In this document: in pieces, positions 41,796-49,505 of the stretch
Layout: each line of letters starts with the position of its first letter
Numbering within the stretch: position 1 is the first letter of the stretch
Assembly (NCBI GenBank): GCA_020054205.1
Contig: JAGVLS010000031.1
Span: 1 to 55,583 of the forward strand
From: Candidatus Obscuribacterales bacterium
Lineage (GTDB): Bacteria; Cyanobacteriota; Vampirovibrionia; Obscuribacterales; Obscuribacteraceae
Direction of reading: 5' to 3'
DNA length: 55,583 nucleotides
Made by a program: the position numbers and the translations under genes
Notes under the pieces: generated by a model
The model's database searches: none
What the model was told of the DNA's origin: nothing
Seen by the model: the letters and a program-made list of their open reading frames with translations, nothing else

Positions 41796-41838
41796 AATCG
41801 CTGATTTGTAGCTACGCTAACGTGACTGGCGGTTTTTA
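41796..41838 (+). terminator. Terminator after the response regulator
   Basis: AATCGC at 41796-41801 pairs with GCGGTT at 41829-41834, with an inner TAGC/GCTA hairpin, and TTTTT follows on the plus strand. Confidence 0.7.
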
Positions 41839-42175
41839 ATATTTCAAAAGCAGTGAGACTATTTCAATCTAATTGTGTTTGCAGGTGATTAGTGTCTTTT
41901 CATGTCTGTAAAACTACTTCGGGCAACACTTATGCCGATTGTAGCCCGGCATGATTTTGTTTGCTCTCTGTTACAGGAAGTTTGTTTATAGTAATAAAGT
42001 CAGTTTAGTTTGAAATTACATTCTAGTTTTCTTTTCTTGAGATGTCTTTTTAGTTATATAGCTATTTGAGTTTGTTTAGAACAATTATTTATTACATGCG
42101 GCGGCATGCAGATTTCTGCTCGCTGCAAATTTGAACGGGAAAGATTCTGTTAACTCAGCTTAGAAGGAGGATGAA
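41839..42175. other. Gene-free stretch ahead of the plus-strand array
   Basis: No coding frame is supported. It contains ATGCCG/CGGCAT and CATGC/GCATG hairpins and should hold the promoter of the plus-strand genes that follow. No clear -35/-10 pair was found by eye. Confidence 0.45.
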
Positions 42176-42499
42176 GTGCTGGATGAAACCACAGAAGATT
42201 TAGCCGATGAGTTGATTGATCAGCTGGAGAAATTTCTGGCTGATAAATGTAATGCTGAAAATATTGAGCTGGGTTCTGTAGCCTTAACTCAAATTAGTAA
42301 AGCAGAAAGATTTGTTTGTCTTTTAAAAGAGCCTGCTTTGGCTAGCAAATTTTTGGAAGGATTGGAACATAAAAGATTGGCTGTTTTTGCTAAAGAGAAA
42401 TTTGATAAATATGCAATATCAGTGGAGTCTAAAAATGGGCGTGATGATTTTAGTTTATACCTGGACTTTACCTTCGGGTTGTATGAATCTGAGCAGTAA
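42176..42499 (+). CDS. Hypothetical acidic protein, 107 residues
   Basis: The start codon is GTG at 42176 with an ideal AAGGAGG five bases before it. The product is soluble and acidic, with a helical first part ('TEDLADELIDQLEKFLADKC') and a mixed second part ending 'DFSLYLDFTFGLYESEQ'. No motif is recognised. It is the first gene of the plus-strand array. Confidence 0.7.
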   Translation: MLDETTEDLADELIDQLEKFLADKCNAENIELGSVALTQISKAERFVCLLKEPALASKFLEGLEHKRLAVFAKEKFDKYAISVESKNGRDDFSLYLDFTFGLYESEQ

Positions 42500-42553
42500 C
42501 ACTGTGTGTCAGTAACAATTTGATAATCTTGAAATTCAGAAAGGAAACCACTT

Positions 42554-42736
42554 ATGATTGGGCGCATCATTGGCATTATGTTGCTTTTGCTGGGGTTTGC
42601 AATGATTGGATTTGCTTTTTTTATATTTCTAGGTACTCACCAACTTCCATTAGCTCTGTGGTTCACTGGCTTCCCAATCGCTGCTATCGGATTTGCGCTT
42701 GCCGTACCGGAACAATTTACGAATGGTCCGAGATAG
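42554..42736 (+). CDS. Two-TM small membrane protein, 60 residues
   Basis: It has two hydrophobic helices ('IIGIMLLLLGFAMIGFAFFI' and 'LALWFTGFPIAAIGFALAV') joined by a short loop, and a polar tail. AGAAAGGA lies nine bases before the ATG. It is typical of the tiny membrane proteins that recur along this array. Function unknown. Confidence 0.65.
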   Translation: MIGRIIGIMLLLLGFAMIGFAFFIFLGTHQLPLALWFTGFPIAAIGFALAVPEQFTNGPR

Positions 42737-42773
42737 AAAGTGATTCTTGCATAAAAAGCCCATATGCCCACAC

Positions 42774-42947
42774 GCCCACAAATCCCTGACCTAAATGTGA
42801 AACCCTGTTGTTTTTTAGAAATAACAGGACAACACAAATTGGTCTTACATGACAAAATCATGCCAAACCCAAGTTGTTGTAATAAAAATTGCATGGTGCA
42901 ATGTGCAACAACTTGGTCAAAGTATGCTCTTTTGCATGGACAAGGAA
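42774..42947 (+). repeat. Leader element, copy A
   Basis: This is about 174 bases shared with copy C (47334-47507) and, in its 3' half, copy B (45877-45955). It folds into a strong upstream hairpin (near 42803-42829) and a two-part structure: an 11-bp outer stem (42869-42879 with 42906-42916) enclosing TTGCA-TGG-TGCAA (42889-42901). It ends about 40 bases before the start of the 352-residue gene, so it lies in that gene's 5' leader. Confidence 0.8.
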
Positions 42948-42984
42948 AATTTTAAAAACGCGAACCCAATGAAAGGGCAAAATA

Positions 42985-44043
42985 ATGAACGCGGAAAAAA
43001 CAACAACTAACCAGAAATACAATGTCATTCTTTCTAAAAACGCTTTGCGATTAGGTAGAGAACAGATAAACCACTGGGCTCGAGATGGCAGAATTACTTT
43101 AGGAGACCATTGCCTCCTCAATTTATATATTACTCAGGCAAAACAAGAATGGGATCTTAAAGAAACATTTGTTTATCCGGATGTTTCGAGTGAATGGAAC
43201 GCATTTGCAGATAACGATATGAATTTGATTTTGATTAATGCGGTCACTTATGCAACTATTGCTAGTGAATTGGTTTTAAGTTTTTATCGATCTGTGAGTA
43301 TGGAGCAAATTTGGGGATACGAACAATCTCCTCAATCAAGTGGTTTTTACAATCAGACGCTAAGACCAAGTATCAAAACCTTGCTTGATGTACTTAAGGA
43401 AATGGTTCTGTATCTTAATAGTGATAAGTCCAAAGTTGATTATATGGTAAGGCTAGATTTCCGCAAATGGTGTCTAAGCTATGCTTTACACCTAGCTGAT
43501 CTGGCAATTGCTCTTTGTAAGTCGCCAAAGGACCCATCCTGCGTTCAATTGCCGCAAATTAAAGGATGGTTGCGCTTACGAGCAAAAACCAATCGCAATT
43601 TGGCAGGTATTATAACCGCGTTATCCAGAGCTGATGAGGAGGAAGCGGAGTATGGACGGACGCAAAGATTTTCGGCTGTATATAATGAATTTGCCTTTGA
43701 ATCTGATAAGTATGCAAAAAGTCAGAGCGGTAGCTATGACATGGTATATGTTTTTCCGGATGTGGTTTCAATTGGGTTACCTTTTGGACCGAATGGTTGT
43801 ACAGCACAAGGGAAACGCTGGATTCATTGTATAGATTTTAATGGCAAAAATGTTGGTTATTTTTATGGTGCAAAAGTACCTGATGATGTAGAGAAAATTT
43901 GGAACGAAGGGGAGGCAAATTGTGATTTACTGGTCAAGAGAACTCCCAAAACAGTTAGAATTACAGGACATCATCTAGGAAAAAATAGTCGTTGGGACGC
44001 CATTGAAAATTCATTTTTGATTACCGAAATCGAGTTGCTCTAA
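42985..44043 (+). CDS. Hypothetical protein behind leader copy A, 352 residues
   Basis: It is a soluble, largely helical protein; helices such as 'TLLDVLKEMVLYLNSDKSKV' and 'ALHLADLAIALCKS' precede a C-terminal beta-rich part ('MVYVFPDVVSIGLPFG', 'TVRITGHHLGK'). No family is recognised. AAAGGGC precedes the ATG. The structured repeat in its leader suggests post-transcriptional control shared with two other unrelated genes. A terminator follows the stop codon. Confidence 0.7.
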   Translation: MNAEKTTTNQKYNVILSKNALRLGREQINHWARDGRITLGDHCLLNLYITQAKQEWDLKETFVYPDVSSEWNAFADNDMNLILINAVTYATIASELVLSFYRSVSMEQIWGYEQSPQSSGFYNQTLRPSIKTLLDVLKEMVLYLNSDKSKVDYMVRLDFRKWCLSYALHLADLAIALCKSPKDPSCVQLPQIKGWLRLRAKTNRNLAGIITALSRADEEEAEYGRTQRFSAVYNEFAFESDKYAKSQSGSYDMVYVFPDVVSIGLPFGPNGCTAQGKRWIHCIDFNGKNVGYFYGAKVPDDVEKIWNEGEANCDLLVKRTPKTVRITGHHLGKNSRWDAIENSFLITEIELL

Positions 44044-44076
44044 AATACGTAGCGCAACTACTCAAAGATAGATAAT

Positions 44077-44116
44077 AGAGCGCTGTGGCTCGCCGCTGTG
44101 GCTCGCGCAGCGCTCT
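44077..44116 (+). terminator. Terminator with tandem-repeat loop
   Basis: AGAGCGCTG at 44077-44085 pairs with 44108-44116; the loop contains GCTGTGGCTCGC twice in tandem. TTGTTGTTT follows on the plus strand. Confidence 0.8.
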
Positions 44117-44247
44117 TGTTGTTTGCAATGTAGTAGTTTGGAAACATCTGCAAGTGGTCATTGGAATTTATAGCTCCTTTGGTAGTTTGGGAAAACCTAT
44201 ATGAAAGGGTGTGACAAATCTATAATGCAAAGAAAGGACGAACGAAC

Positions 44248-44862
44248 ATGAGGTGCATAGTATCAATCGTGGTTTTGTTTATGATGTTCTTTCCATGTCT
44301 AGAAGTCTTTGGTGCAGACAAGGTTTCATCACCTGATGAAATTGCTCAGGAAAAGCTCACTGCAGTTATAGTTCCTGTTGGTGAACGAGATCCCAGCTTG
44401 GTGGATTGTAAGACCTCTAAAGAAGTTGGGGCAGCTAAGCTGGGAGAATCCTTCAAAGTTTTCTTTGTTGATTCTCCTGATAGGAATTATAAACCTGGTG
44501 TCAAAGTTAATGATCTAATAGTTAGTGATTTTGCCAGAAGATATCCGGTATTGATTAACGATAGGGTTTGTATTTCCCTTCAATTGAAAAATAAGGGATG
44601 GAAAGAAGAAGGCCAATGGTATTTATCTAGCTGGGGAGAAAAGGAAATCATCAAGGCTTTGGAAGCTGCACGTAGAGATGTGTTGAAAAAAGTTTCCAAT
44701 CTGAAATCCGATGAATGCTTTTTGCTTACTAGCCCAGTTGATGATTACATGGGTTATTGGTCGAATAATCAGCTTTATTTGGTTCCACTCGTGAATGATA
44801 TTGATCATTTCAAAGCAGGAACTGCTTATAGAGCTGAAGAAATATTCAATCATATTTACTAA
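44248..44862 (+). CDS. Exported hypothetical protein
   Basis: This 204-residue protein has a clear signal peptide ('MRCIVSIVVLFMMFFPCLEV', cleavage likely after 'VFG' near residue 23). The mature part has alternating strands and helices and the sequence 'SDECFLLTSPVDDYMGYWS' near the C-terminus. AAAGGAC lies before the ATG. A short, internally deleted copy of its 3' end and downstream leader occurs at 53557-53629. No family is recognised; it probably acts in the periplasm or outside the cell. Confidence 0.75.
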   Translation: MRCIVSIVVLFMMFFPCLEVFGADKVSSPDEIAQEKLTAVIVPVGERDPSLVDCKTSKEVGAAKLGESFKVFFVDSPDRNYKPGVKVNDLIVSDFARRYPVLINDRVCISLQLKNKGWKEEGQWYLSSWGEKEIIKALEAARRDVLKKVSNLKSDECFLLTSPVDDYMGYWSNNQLYLVPLVNDIDHFKAGTAYRAEEIFNHIY

Positions 44863-44914
44863 ATAAATATTCAATTTGCCAGTCGAATAATTCATTTGAA
44901 ATGGAGGACGAAAA

Positions 44915-45223
44915 ATGGGGATCTATAAAGACCGATCCGACAAGTATATTAGTGCAGCAATGGCTGTGGAAATTACTGCATTGGTTGCTGGAGTTTTATC
45001 CGCTGGATTCTTAGGATTTGCATTTGCGATTCTTCCCGGCATTCCGCCGCTGTTCTTGTCTCTTTATCGTGGATGGGATTTTACAGAATCACCTGAAAGT
45101 TTCATTGGAATGCTTTACGGCATGGCTCTAATTTGCATGCTCCCTGAATCCGGTATTGCTATGGGATTATCTGCAATTGCCGCAGTTTTGCTCGGCAGAG
45201 GAATTATGTGGGGTAAAGTTTGA
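44915..45223 (+). CDS. Small membrane protein of the 'GRG' family (1)
   Basis: This 102-residue protein has three hydrophobic segments and a C-terminus 'GLSAIAAVLLGRGIMWG' that matches the ends of the proteins at 45325 ('LSIFAGVIIGRGNV'), 52375 ('MAMLAGGLMGKGL') and 52719 ('SSCAGAIIGWGNT'). ATGGAGGACG lies directly before the start. The family is small, Gly-rich and membrane-embedded; its function is unknown. Confidence 0.7.
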   Translation: MGIYKDRSDKYISAAMAVEITALVAGVLSAGFLGFAFAILPGIPPLFLSLYRGWDFTESPESFIGMLYGMALICMLPESGIAMGLSAIAAVLLGRGIMWGKV

Positions 45224-45324
45224 ACTTTTGGATAAATTCACAAAGAAATGGTCAAAAATATTGAGAATGGCAAAAATCAGCGGGTGCGACTTTACCGTGA
45301 AAAAATTTTTCTAAGGAGACTGGC

Positions 45325-45606
45325 GTGAATGGAAAAGGTTCATTTGTAAGAATGATTGGAACGCTTTTATTGGCTATCGTTCTAATGGTAGCCCTTGGAT
45401 CTTATGGACTGGTCGGTGTTGCAGTTTCCTCTCTGCTTGTGCTTGGATTTATGCATGTAGCAATGAAAATCGACGATTATGCTGTTGTGTTTTCTATTGC
45501 AATTATTCTTGCTATGCTTTGCCTGTTATTACCCGAAAACTTTGGAGTGTTGATGGCTCTGTCAATTTTTGCTGGAGTAATTATTGGGAGAGGTAACGTA
45601 ATTTGA
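45325..45606 (+). CDS. Small membrane protein of the 'GRG' family (2)
   Basis: The start is GTG with AAGGAGA before it. This 93-residue protein opens 'FVRMIGTLLLAIVLMVALGSYG', matching 'FLRTIGTLLFAVILMFTFSAYG' of the protein at 52719, and ends with the shared 'AGVIIGRG' motif. Three to four membrane helices fill the whole length. It is a tandem paralogue of its neighbour and a closer relative of the gene 7 kb downstream. Confidence 0.75.
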   Translation: MNGKGSFVRMIGTLLLAIVLMVALGSYGLVGVAVSSLLVLGFMHVAMKIDDYAVVFSIAIILAMLCLLLPENFGVLMALSIFAGVIIGRGNVI

Positions 45607-45654
45607 TCAACTTGCAAGGATTGCTTAATTACAAGCTTTGAAAGGCAAACAGAA

Positions 45655-45921
45655 ATGAAGAGGATACTTGATAATTTAGTTTGGCTTGTATTTATTGTTT
45701 CAATGGGATTATCAGGATATATCGCAAGTTGTGCTGGAAATGCATTTGGCGTCGGGGCGTCAGTAGGAAGCTGGAGAGTGATAATCTCTTTGATGTTGGC
45801 TGTTTTGATAGGTAATGCATGCGGGTTTGCATTTTTGTTGGTGTTTACCTATCCCTTATTTCGTGCTCGTGACAGGATTGGTCTTACACAACAAAATCAT
45901 GCTAAACCCAAGTTGTTGTAG
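45655..45921 (+). CDS. Small membrane protein whose end lies in leader copy B
   Basis: This 88-residue protein has two or three hydrophobic segments. The last 15 codons ('RIGLTQQNHAKPKLL' and the stop) are inside repeat copy B, so the original C-terminus seems to have been replaced where the repeat joined. The stop codon lies within the outer stem of the RNA structure. AAAGGCAA precedes the ATG. Function unknown. Confidence 0.65.
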   Translation: MKRILDNLVWLVFIVSMGLSGYIASCAGNAFGVGASVGSWRVIISLMLAVLIGNACGFAFLLVFTYPLFRARDRIGLTQQNHAKPKLL

Positions 45922-45955
45922 TAAAAATTGTACCGTGCAATTTTGCAACAACAAA
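45877..45955 (+). repeat. Leader element, copy B (5'-truncated)
   Basis: It retains the 3' half of the element: GTTGTTG at 45912-45918 pairs with CAACAAC at 45946-45952, and inside it TTGTA-CCG-TGCAA at 45928-45940, with the U-G replacement of a C-G pair keeping the stem. The 5' half of copies A and C is missing and its place is taken by the end of gene 45655. It lies about 185 bases before the zinc-ribbon gene. Confidence 0.75.
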
Positions 45956-46031
45956 GAATGTGTAAATATTTTGTTTGGATACAAACTCTATTTCCAGGAC
46001 GCAACTATGGTTGCAAAACAAGTCCTGCGGC

Positions 46032-46065
46032 ATATTGCCTTGCCTTTGGGTTGGTGGTAAGGCAA
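46032..46065 (+). repeat. Hairpin in the leader of 46140-47267
   Basis: ATTGCCTT pairs with AAGGCAAT over eight bases around an 18-base loop that itself contains GCC/GGT pairing. It lies between repeat copy B and the zinc-ribbon gene and may be part of the same leader. Confidence 0.5.
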
Positions 46066-46139
46066 TTACAAAATCCAGCCCAACAAACTCTAGCCCTATG
46101 GGGCTTTAAGTTGCTATGGCGACAAGAAGGAGAAAACAC

Positions 46140-47267
46140 ATGATTACCCTCATCGACAGAACCGTTCATTGTCCAATGTGCGTGCAAACAGGAGACTCAG
46201 CTCCTGATGATCACCGTGAAAATCATCCATTACTTGTGTTGGATAATGAAATAATTTGTGCTTGCTGCGGAAATAGCATTAAGCAAAATGGCTTGGCTGA
46301 AATTCCCGGCAATGTGGTATGCATTTTGCGTACACTTATTCAAAAAGGACTTATGCAGGCTTCTAGCGGTATTGAAACCGGTACACCGGTACTGCGTCAT
46401 CATAAGCCTAAAAGTGATGTTCATACAATAATGCTTAGCAGGAAAGATGCAGGTGGTGCTGAGCTTGCCTGCAAAGTTCAATGGACTTATGTTGAGAGAG
46501 ACAGTACTGCTGAACAATCGAGAAAAAAAAGCAAGTATTGTCGTCAATCTGTGGGATGTTACATACCTGAGTCTGTCCACCAAGTCGTAAGTATCATTTC
46601 TGATAGTGATGGTGGTGGTTGGAATTCAATGAATGTTATGTTCATTGATATCAAAGGCAAGCGCAAAATAATTAGACTTGAACGCAATGCTGTATTGGTT
46701 AACGATTGCAATAAGGCTGATTCCTATACAAGCCTACTGATGCGTTTTGAAATTGCCTGGACATTGCCTGAAGAAGAGATGACTTTATATGTGCCAATAC
46801 TTAATTTGCAAACAGCTGACATGCTGATGAAAATCCCTATTTCTCAATGGCATACATTTGAGACTAAGGAAACTGAGTTTTGGCATCAATTTATTTGGCC
46901 ATCTTGGGGTCAGCTAAATCGTGCCATTGAATACAGGGGACCAATAGAAATTTGTCTAAGCCGTGAAGATGCACTAGATCCACTTTGCAATAGAGGTCTT
47001 GTTGTTGAACACAAACAACTCATCAATGGTTGTTATCTGCTTTGCATCAACAGATGTAATGCCTATGCTGTCACGGCAGCGGTTGTTGCTGATTATGCTG
47101 CCTTTTTAGAGGCACGTCCAAATCTTAAATCAGTAGCAGGAGTAGAGCCTATTATCCTGCCACCGCCTGATGAAATAGGGAGGGCCCAACTTGGTCCTGC
47201 CTTACAGCAAGCACTGAGTCAGGTTCGCCCACGAGATATTAAGCTGGAATATGTACCGGGGGCATAA
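46140..47267 (+). CDS. Zinc-ribbon-type protein, homologue of 29991-30758
   Basis: The start at 46140 is chosen because AAGGAG lies 8 bases before it; an ATG eight codons earlier lacks a site. In this 375-residue protein 'CPMC' (about residue 10) and 'CACCG' (about residue 40) form two CxxC pairs, followed by 'LAEIPGNVVCILRTLIQKG'. The rest is mixed alpha/beta ('EMTLYVPILNLQTADMLMKIP'). The smaller minus-strand homologue shares the first 70 residues best. Role unknown, possibly nucleic-acid or protein binding. Confidence 0.7.
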   Translation: MITLIDRTVHCPMCVQTGDSAPDDHRENHPLLVLDNEIICACCGNSIKQNGLAEIPGNVVCILRTLIQKGLMQASSGIETGTPVLRHHKPKSDVHTIMLSRKDAGGAELACKVQWTYVERDSTAEQSRKKSKYCRQSVGCYIPESVHQVVSIISDSDGGGWNSMNVMFIDIKGKRKIIRLERNAVLVNDCNKADSYTSLLMRFEIAWTLPEEEMTLYVPILNLQTADMLMKIPISQWHTFETKETEFWHQFIWPSWGQLNRAIEYRGPIEICLSREDALDPLCNRGLVVEHKQLINGCYLLCINRCNAYAVTAAVVADYAAFLEARPNLKSVAGVEPIILPPPDEIGRAQLGPALQQALSQVRPRDIKLEYVPGA

Positions 47268-47310
47268 CAGATAAACAACCTTCTTTCCGGTGAAATAGTT
47301 ACAATAGATG

Positions 47311-47339
47311 GTGGGCTAGAGTAATTTACTCTAGCCCAC
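47311..47339 (+). terminator. Perfect hairpin after 46140-47267
   Basis: Two 14-base arms (47311-47324 and 47326-47339) enclose a single base. It lies 44 bases past the stop codon and directly abuts leader copy C. The T-run is missing, so it may also mark the junction of the repeat. Confidence 0.65.
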
Positions 47340-47507
47340 AAATCGTTGACCTAAATGTGAAACCCTGTTGTTCTTTAGAAATAACAAGTCAACACTAATT
47401 GGTCTTACCCGATAAATCATGCTAAATCCGAGTTGCTGTTGTAGACATTGCGCGGTGCAATTGTGCAGCAGCTTGGTCAAAGCATTCTCTTTTGCGTGGA
47501 CAAGAGG
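47334..47507 (+). repeat. Leader element, copy C
   Basis: This is full length like copy A. The outer stem is CCGAGTTGCTG (47428-47438) with CAGCAGCTTGG (47466-47476). Against copy A one pair changes from U-A to C-G and two pairs change to G-U, so pairing is kept at every position. The inner hairpin is TTGCG-CGG-TGCAA (47448-47460). It lies in the leader of the 557-residue gene, 30 bases before its start. Confidence 0.85.
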
Positions 47508-47536
47508 AAAGACTCAACAAGAAAGGACTGACGAAA

Positions 47537-49210
47537 ATGGACCTGAATAATGATGTTACAAGCGTTGATTATTTGGAAAAATTTTCACAACTCCATGCGG
47601 TTATTTTGAACTTTTTTGTTGGTAAGATAAACCCTCTAACGAAAAATTTGCAGCAAATGGTGTGCGAAATCCGCCATAAGGATTCTGTTGCTGATCAACT
47701 AAGTTTGCTCAGAGTTCTCATAACTATTGAAGAATTTTTGCGTGAGTCTCATCAAGATCAATCTGTAATTGCTGGACAAGCCTGGCAATTAGCGCAAGCC
47801 CAATTCGATCGCGCGATTACCAAAAAAGAATTTGCTGCCGCAATATCGGAGGATTTGCACACAATTCCCTTTCGGGATAGGACAAAAATTCCTTGCTTTG
47901 ATCCGGGCGATGAGGGTCTCGGTGGGGCTGTGCTTGCTCTGTTAACGAAAGGGGGAATGTCTCACATAAGATATATAAGGTCTGTCTTACCGTTTTTATT
48001 TGAGGATGATGCCTGCCGACTGTTGCTAAAAATATGCCCCAATAAATATTGGCTTTATAGTGTTATTGAAAAGGTGATAGAGCTATCGCAGAAGCATCAG
48101 GGTTACGCTTCAAAACCAACGCACTTTGGTGTAGATGATATATGTCAAGCTATTAATCGTTTGCAGAATGAAAAATTACACTTAGGTGCAGGAATATTAC
48201 ATGTAAATGAACAAGATCTGGGAAATCCGGATACGTGGAAACCAGCTACCATTGCTTATGCTACGCAAGCTGGTTGGGTACTATTGGATTTGAGGAATCC
48301 AAATCATAAACATTCTGAAGATATTCGATTTGCAAGGCTGGTTTTGAATCCCATATGGACATTCTCTGGACAGCTCACGCTGGACTCGATGGATTTGTCC
48401 TCGCAAAGTAATTCAACTGATACTGCCCTTCCTGCTGAGACAGAAGAGAATCAGGTTTCATTGTTGATACAGCTACGTGTTCTAAGAGACTCCCTTCTTA
48501 AATTGGTGGATGAGGTTAAATTTGCTTGGCACGATAATTCATCTTGTAATTCTTTAAGACAATCAATTGATGGTCCAAATCAAGATGCGCTGACGGAATT
48601 ATTGCATTGTACTGCAACCAGTGCTAACACTATTGTTGAGCAAGTACCGGGACTGTGTGCAGTACTTCAAGAGGAAAGAAAGAAACTGCTGAGAGCCAAT
48701 ATTACTCGCAATGAATTTAGTAATGCACTTTATAAAAATGCGCTGGTGTATAGATCTGATATCAAAGAAGGACTGTTTTTTAGGACTGATGGTTTGATTC
48801 AATTGCGTGAATTGATCGGGTCCAAAGGATGGGAAAAATGTGTGGAAGGCAACTCCGTTGAGTTAAAGGAGATCCTTTCTTTATTCTTTACTGAAGATGC
48901 TCTTAAGCTACTTGTTGTCTATTGTGGTCTGCATGAATTCTGGCTTAGAGATGCAATAAACGAAGCCTTAATGTGCAAGGGCTCAGAAAAGCCGTGGCCT
49001 ATTGAAGGAGATATTGTTGCCGAGGCGATAAAGGGCATGGCTGAGCGGTTGAAGAAGGGATTGCTGCCGGTAATACATTTGGACATGAATAAATGGACAG
49101 CATCGGAAACCGCACATGCCTTGAAGGTTGGTGCTGCTTTCTTTAGTAGGTTAAGTGATGGGGTAATTATTAATCCAATATTGAATATATTGAATGAGCC
49201 GGAAGCTTGA
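47537..49210 (+). CDS. Helical protein with two homologous halves, behind leader copy C
   Basis: The start at 47537 ('MDLNNDVTSVDYL') follows AAAGGAC. The 557 residues consist of two copies of a helical module: 'LPFLFEDDACRLLLKICPN' then 'WLYSVIEKVIEL' near residue 165, and 'LSLFFTEDALKLLVVYC' then 'FWLRDAINEALM' near residue 450. The same module occurs once in the protein at 49506. No membrane helix is present. Function unknown. Confidence 0.75.
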   Translation: MDLNNDVTSVDYLEKFSQLHAVILNFFVGKINPLTKNLQQMVCEIRHKDSVADQLSLLRVLITIEEFLRESHQDQSVIAGQAWQLAQAQFDRAITKKEFAAAISEDLHTIPFRDRTKIPCFDPGDEGLGGAVLALLTKGGMSHIRYIRSVLPFLFEDDACRLLLKICPNKYWLYSVIEKVIELSQKHQGYASKPTHFGVDDICQAINRLQNEKLHLGAGILHVNEQDLGNPDTWKPATIAYATQAGWVLLDLRNPNHKHSEDIRFARLVLNPIWTFSGQLTLDSMDLSSQSNSTDTALPAETEENQVSLLIQLRVLRDSLLKLVDEVKFAWHDNSSCNSLRQSIDGPNQDALTELLHCTATSANTIVEQVPGLCAVLQEERKKLLRANITRNEFSNALYKNALVYRSDIKEGLFFRTDGLIQLRELIGSKGWEKCVEGNSVELKEILSLFFTEDALKLLVVYCGLHEFWLRDAINEALMCKGSEKPWPIEGDIVAEAIKGMAERLKKGLLPVIHLDMNKWTASETAHALKVGAAFFSRLSDGVIINPILNILNEPEA

Positions 49211-49235
49211 CTGCAAATAGAGAAAGGAAAAGATA

Positions 49236-49451
49236 ATGTTTTGTCGAAATTGCTCAAAGAGCGAAAACAATAAACAAAGACCAAGTTCGATTTGGAAAAG
49301 TGCGGGATGGGGAGCATTAATTGGGCTTGCGCTGGGATTAATAACCGCTCCCAAATCCAGTATCAGTTTGTTTGTTATTACTGTTGTTATAACCGTTCTT
49401 TTGGGAGCGGTTGCAGGTGCACGACTTGCTGTAATGAATAAAAGTCCATAA
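49236..49451 (+). CDS. Small membrane protein with N-terminal CxxC
   Basis: This 71-residue protein has 'MFCRNCSKSENNK' at the start, a possible half zinc site, then a basic stretch and two hydrophobic Gly/Ala-rich segments ('GWGALIGLALGLITA', 'VVITVLLGAVAGARL'). AAAGGAAAAG precedes the ATG. It lies between the two paralogous helical genes. Function unknown. Confidence 0.65.
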   Translation: MFCRNCSKSENNKQRPSSIWKSAGWGALIGLALGLITAPKSSISLFVITVVITVLLGAVAGARLAVMNKSP

Positions 49452-49505
49452 AAACAAAGAGAAGGCTTCTCAAATTGAAAAATTGCTATTATATGGAGAT
49501 GCTTC

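Noticed and set aside
45815..46143. Plus-strand frames overlapping leader copy B (81 and 71 codons)
   Set aside because: They run through the repeat and its hairpins, lack ribosome binding sites and are not matched in copies A or C.
42774..47507. Leader repeats as integron attC sites and the plus-strand array as gene cassettes
   Set aside because: The core sites (RYYYAAC / GTTRRRY) are not at the ends, the element is absent from most intergenic gaps, it precedes genes instead of following each one, and no integrase gene is present.
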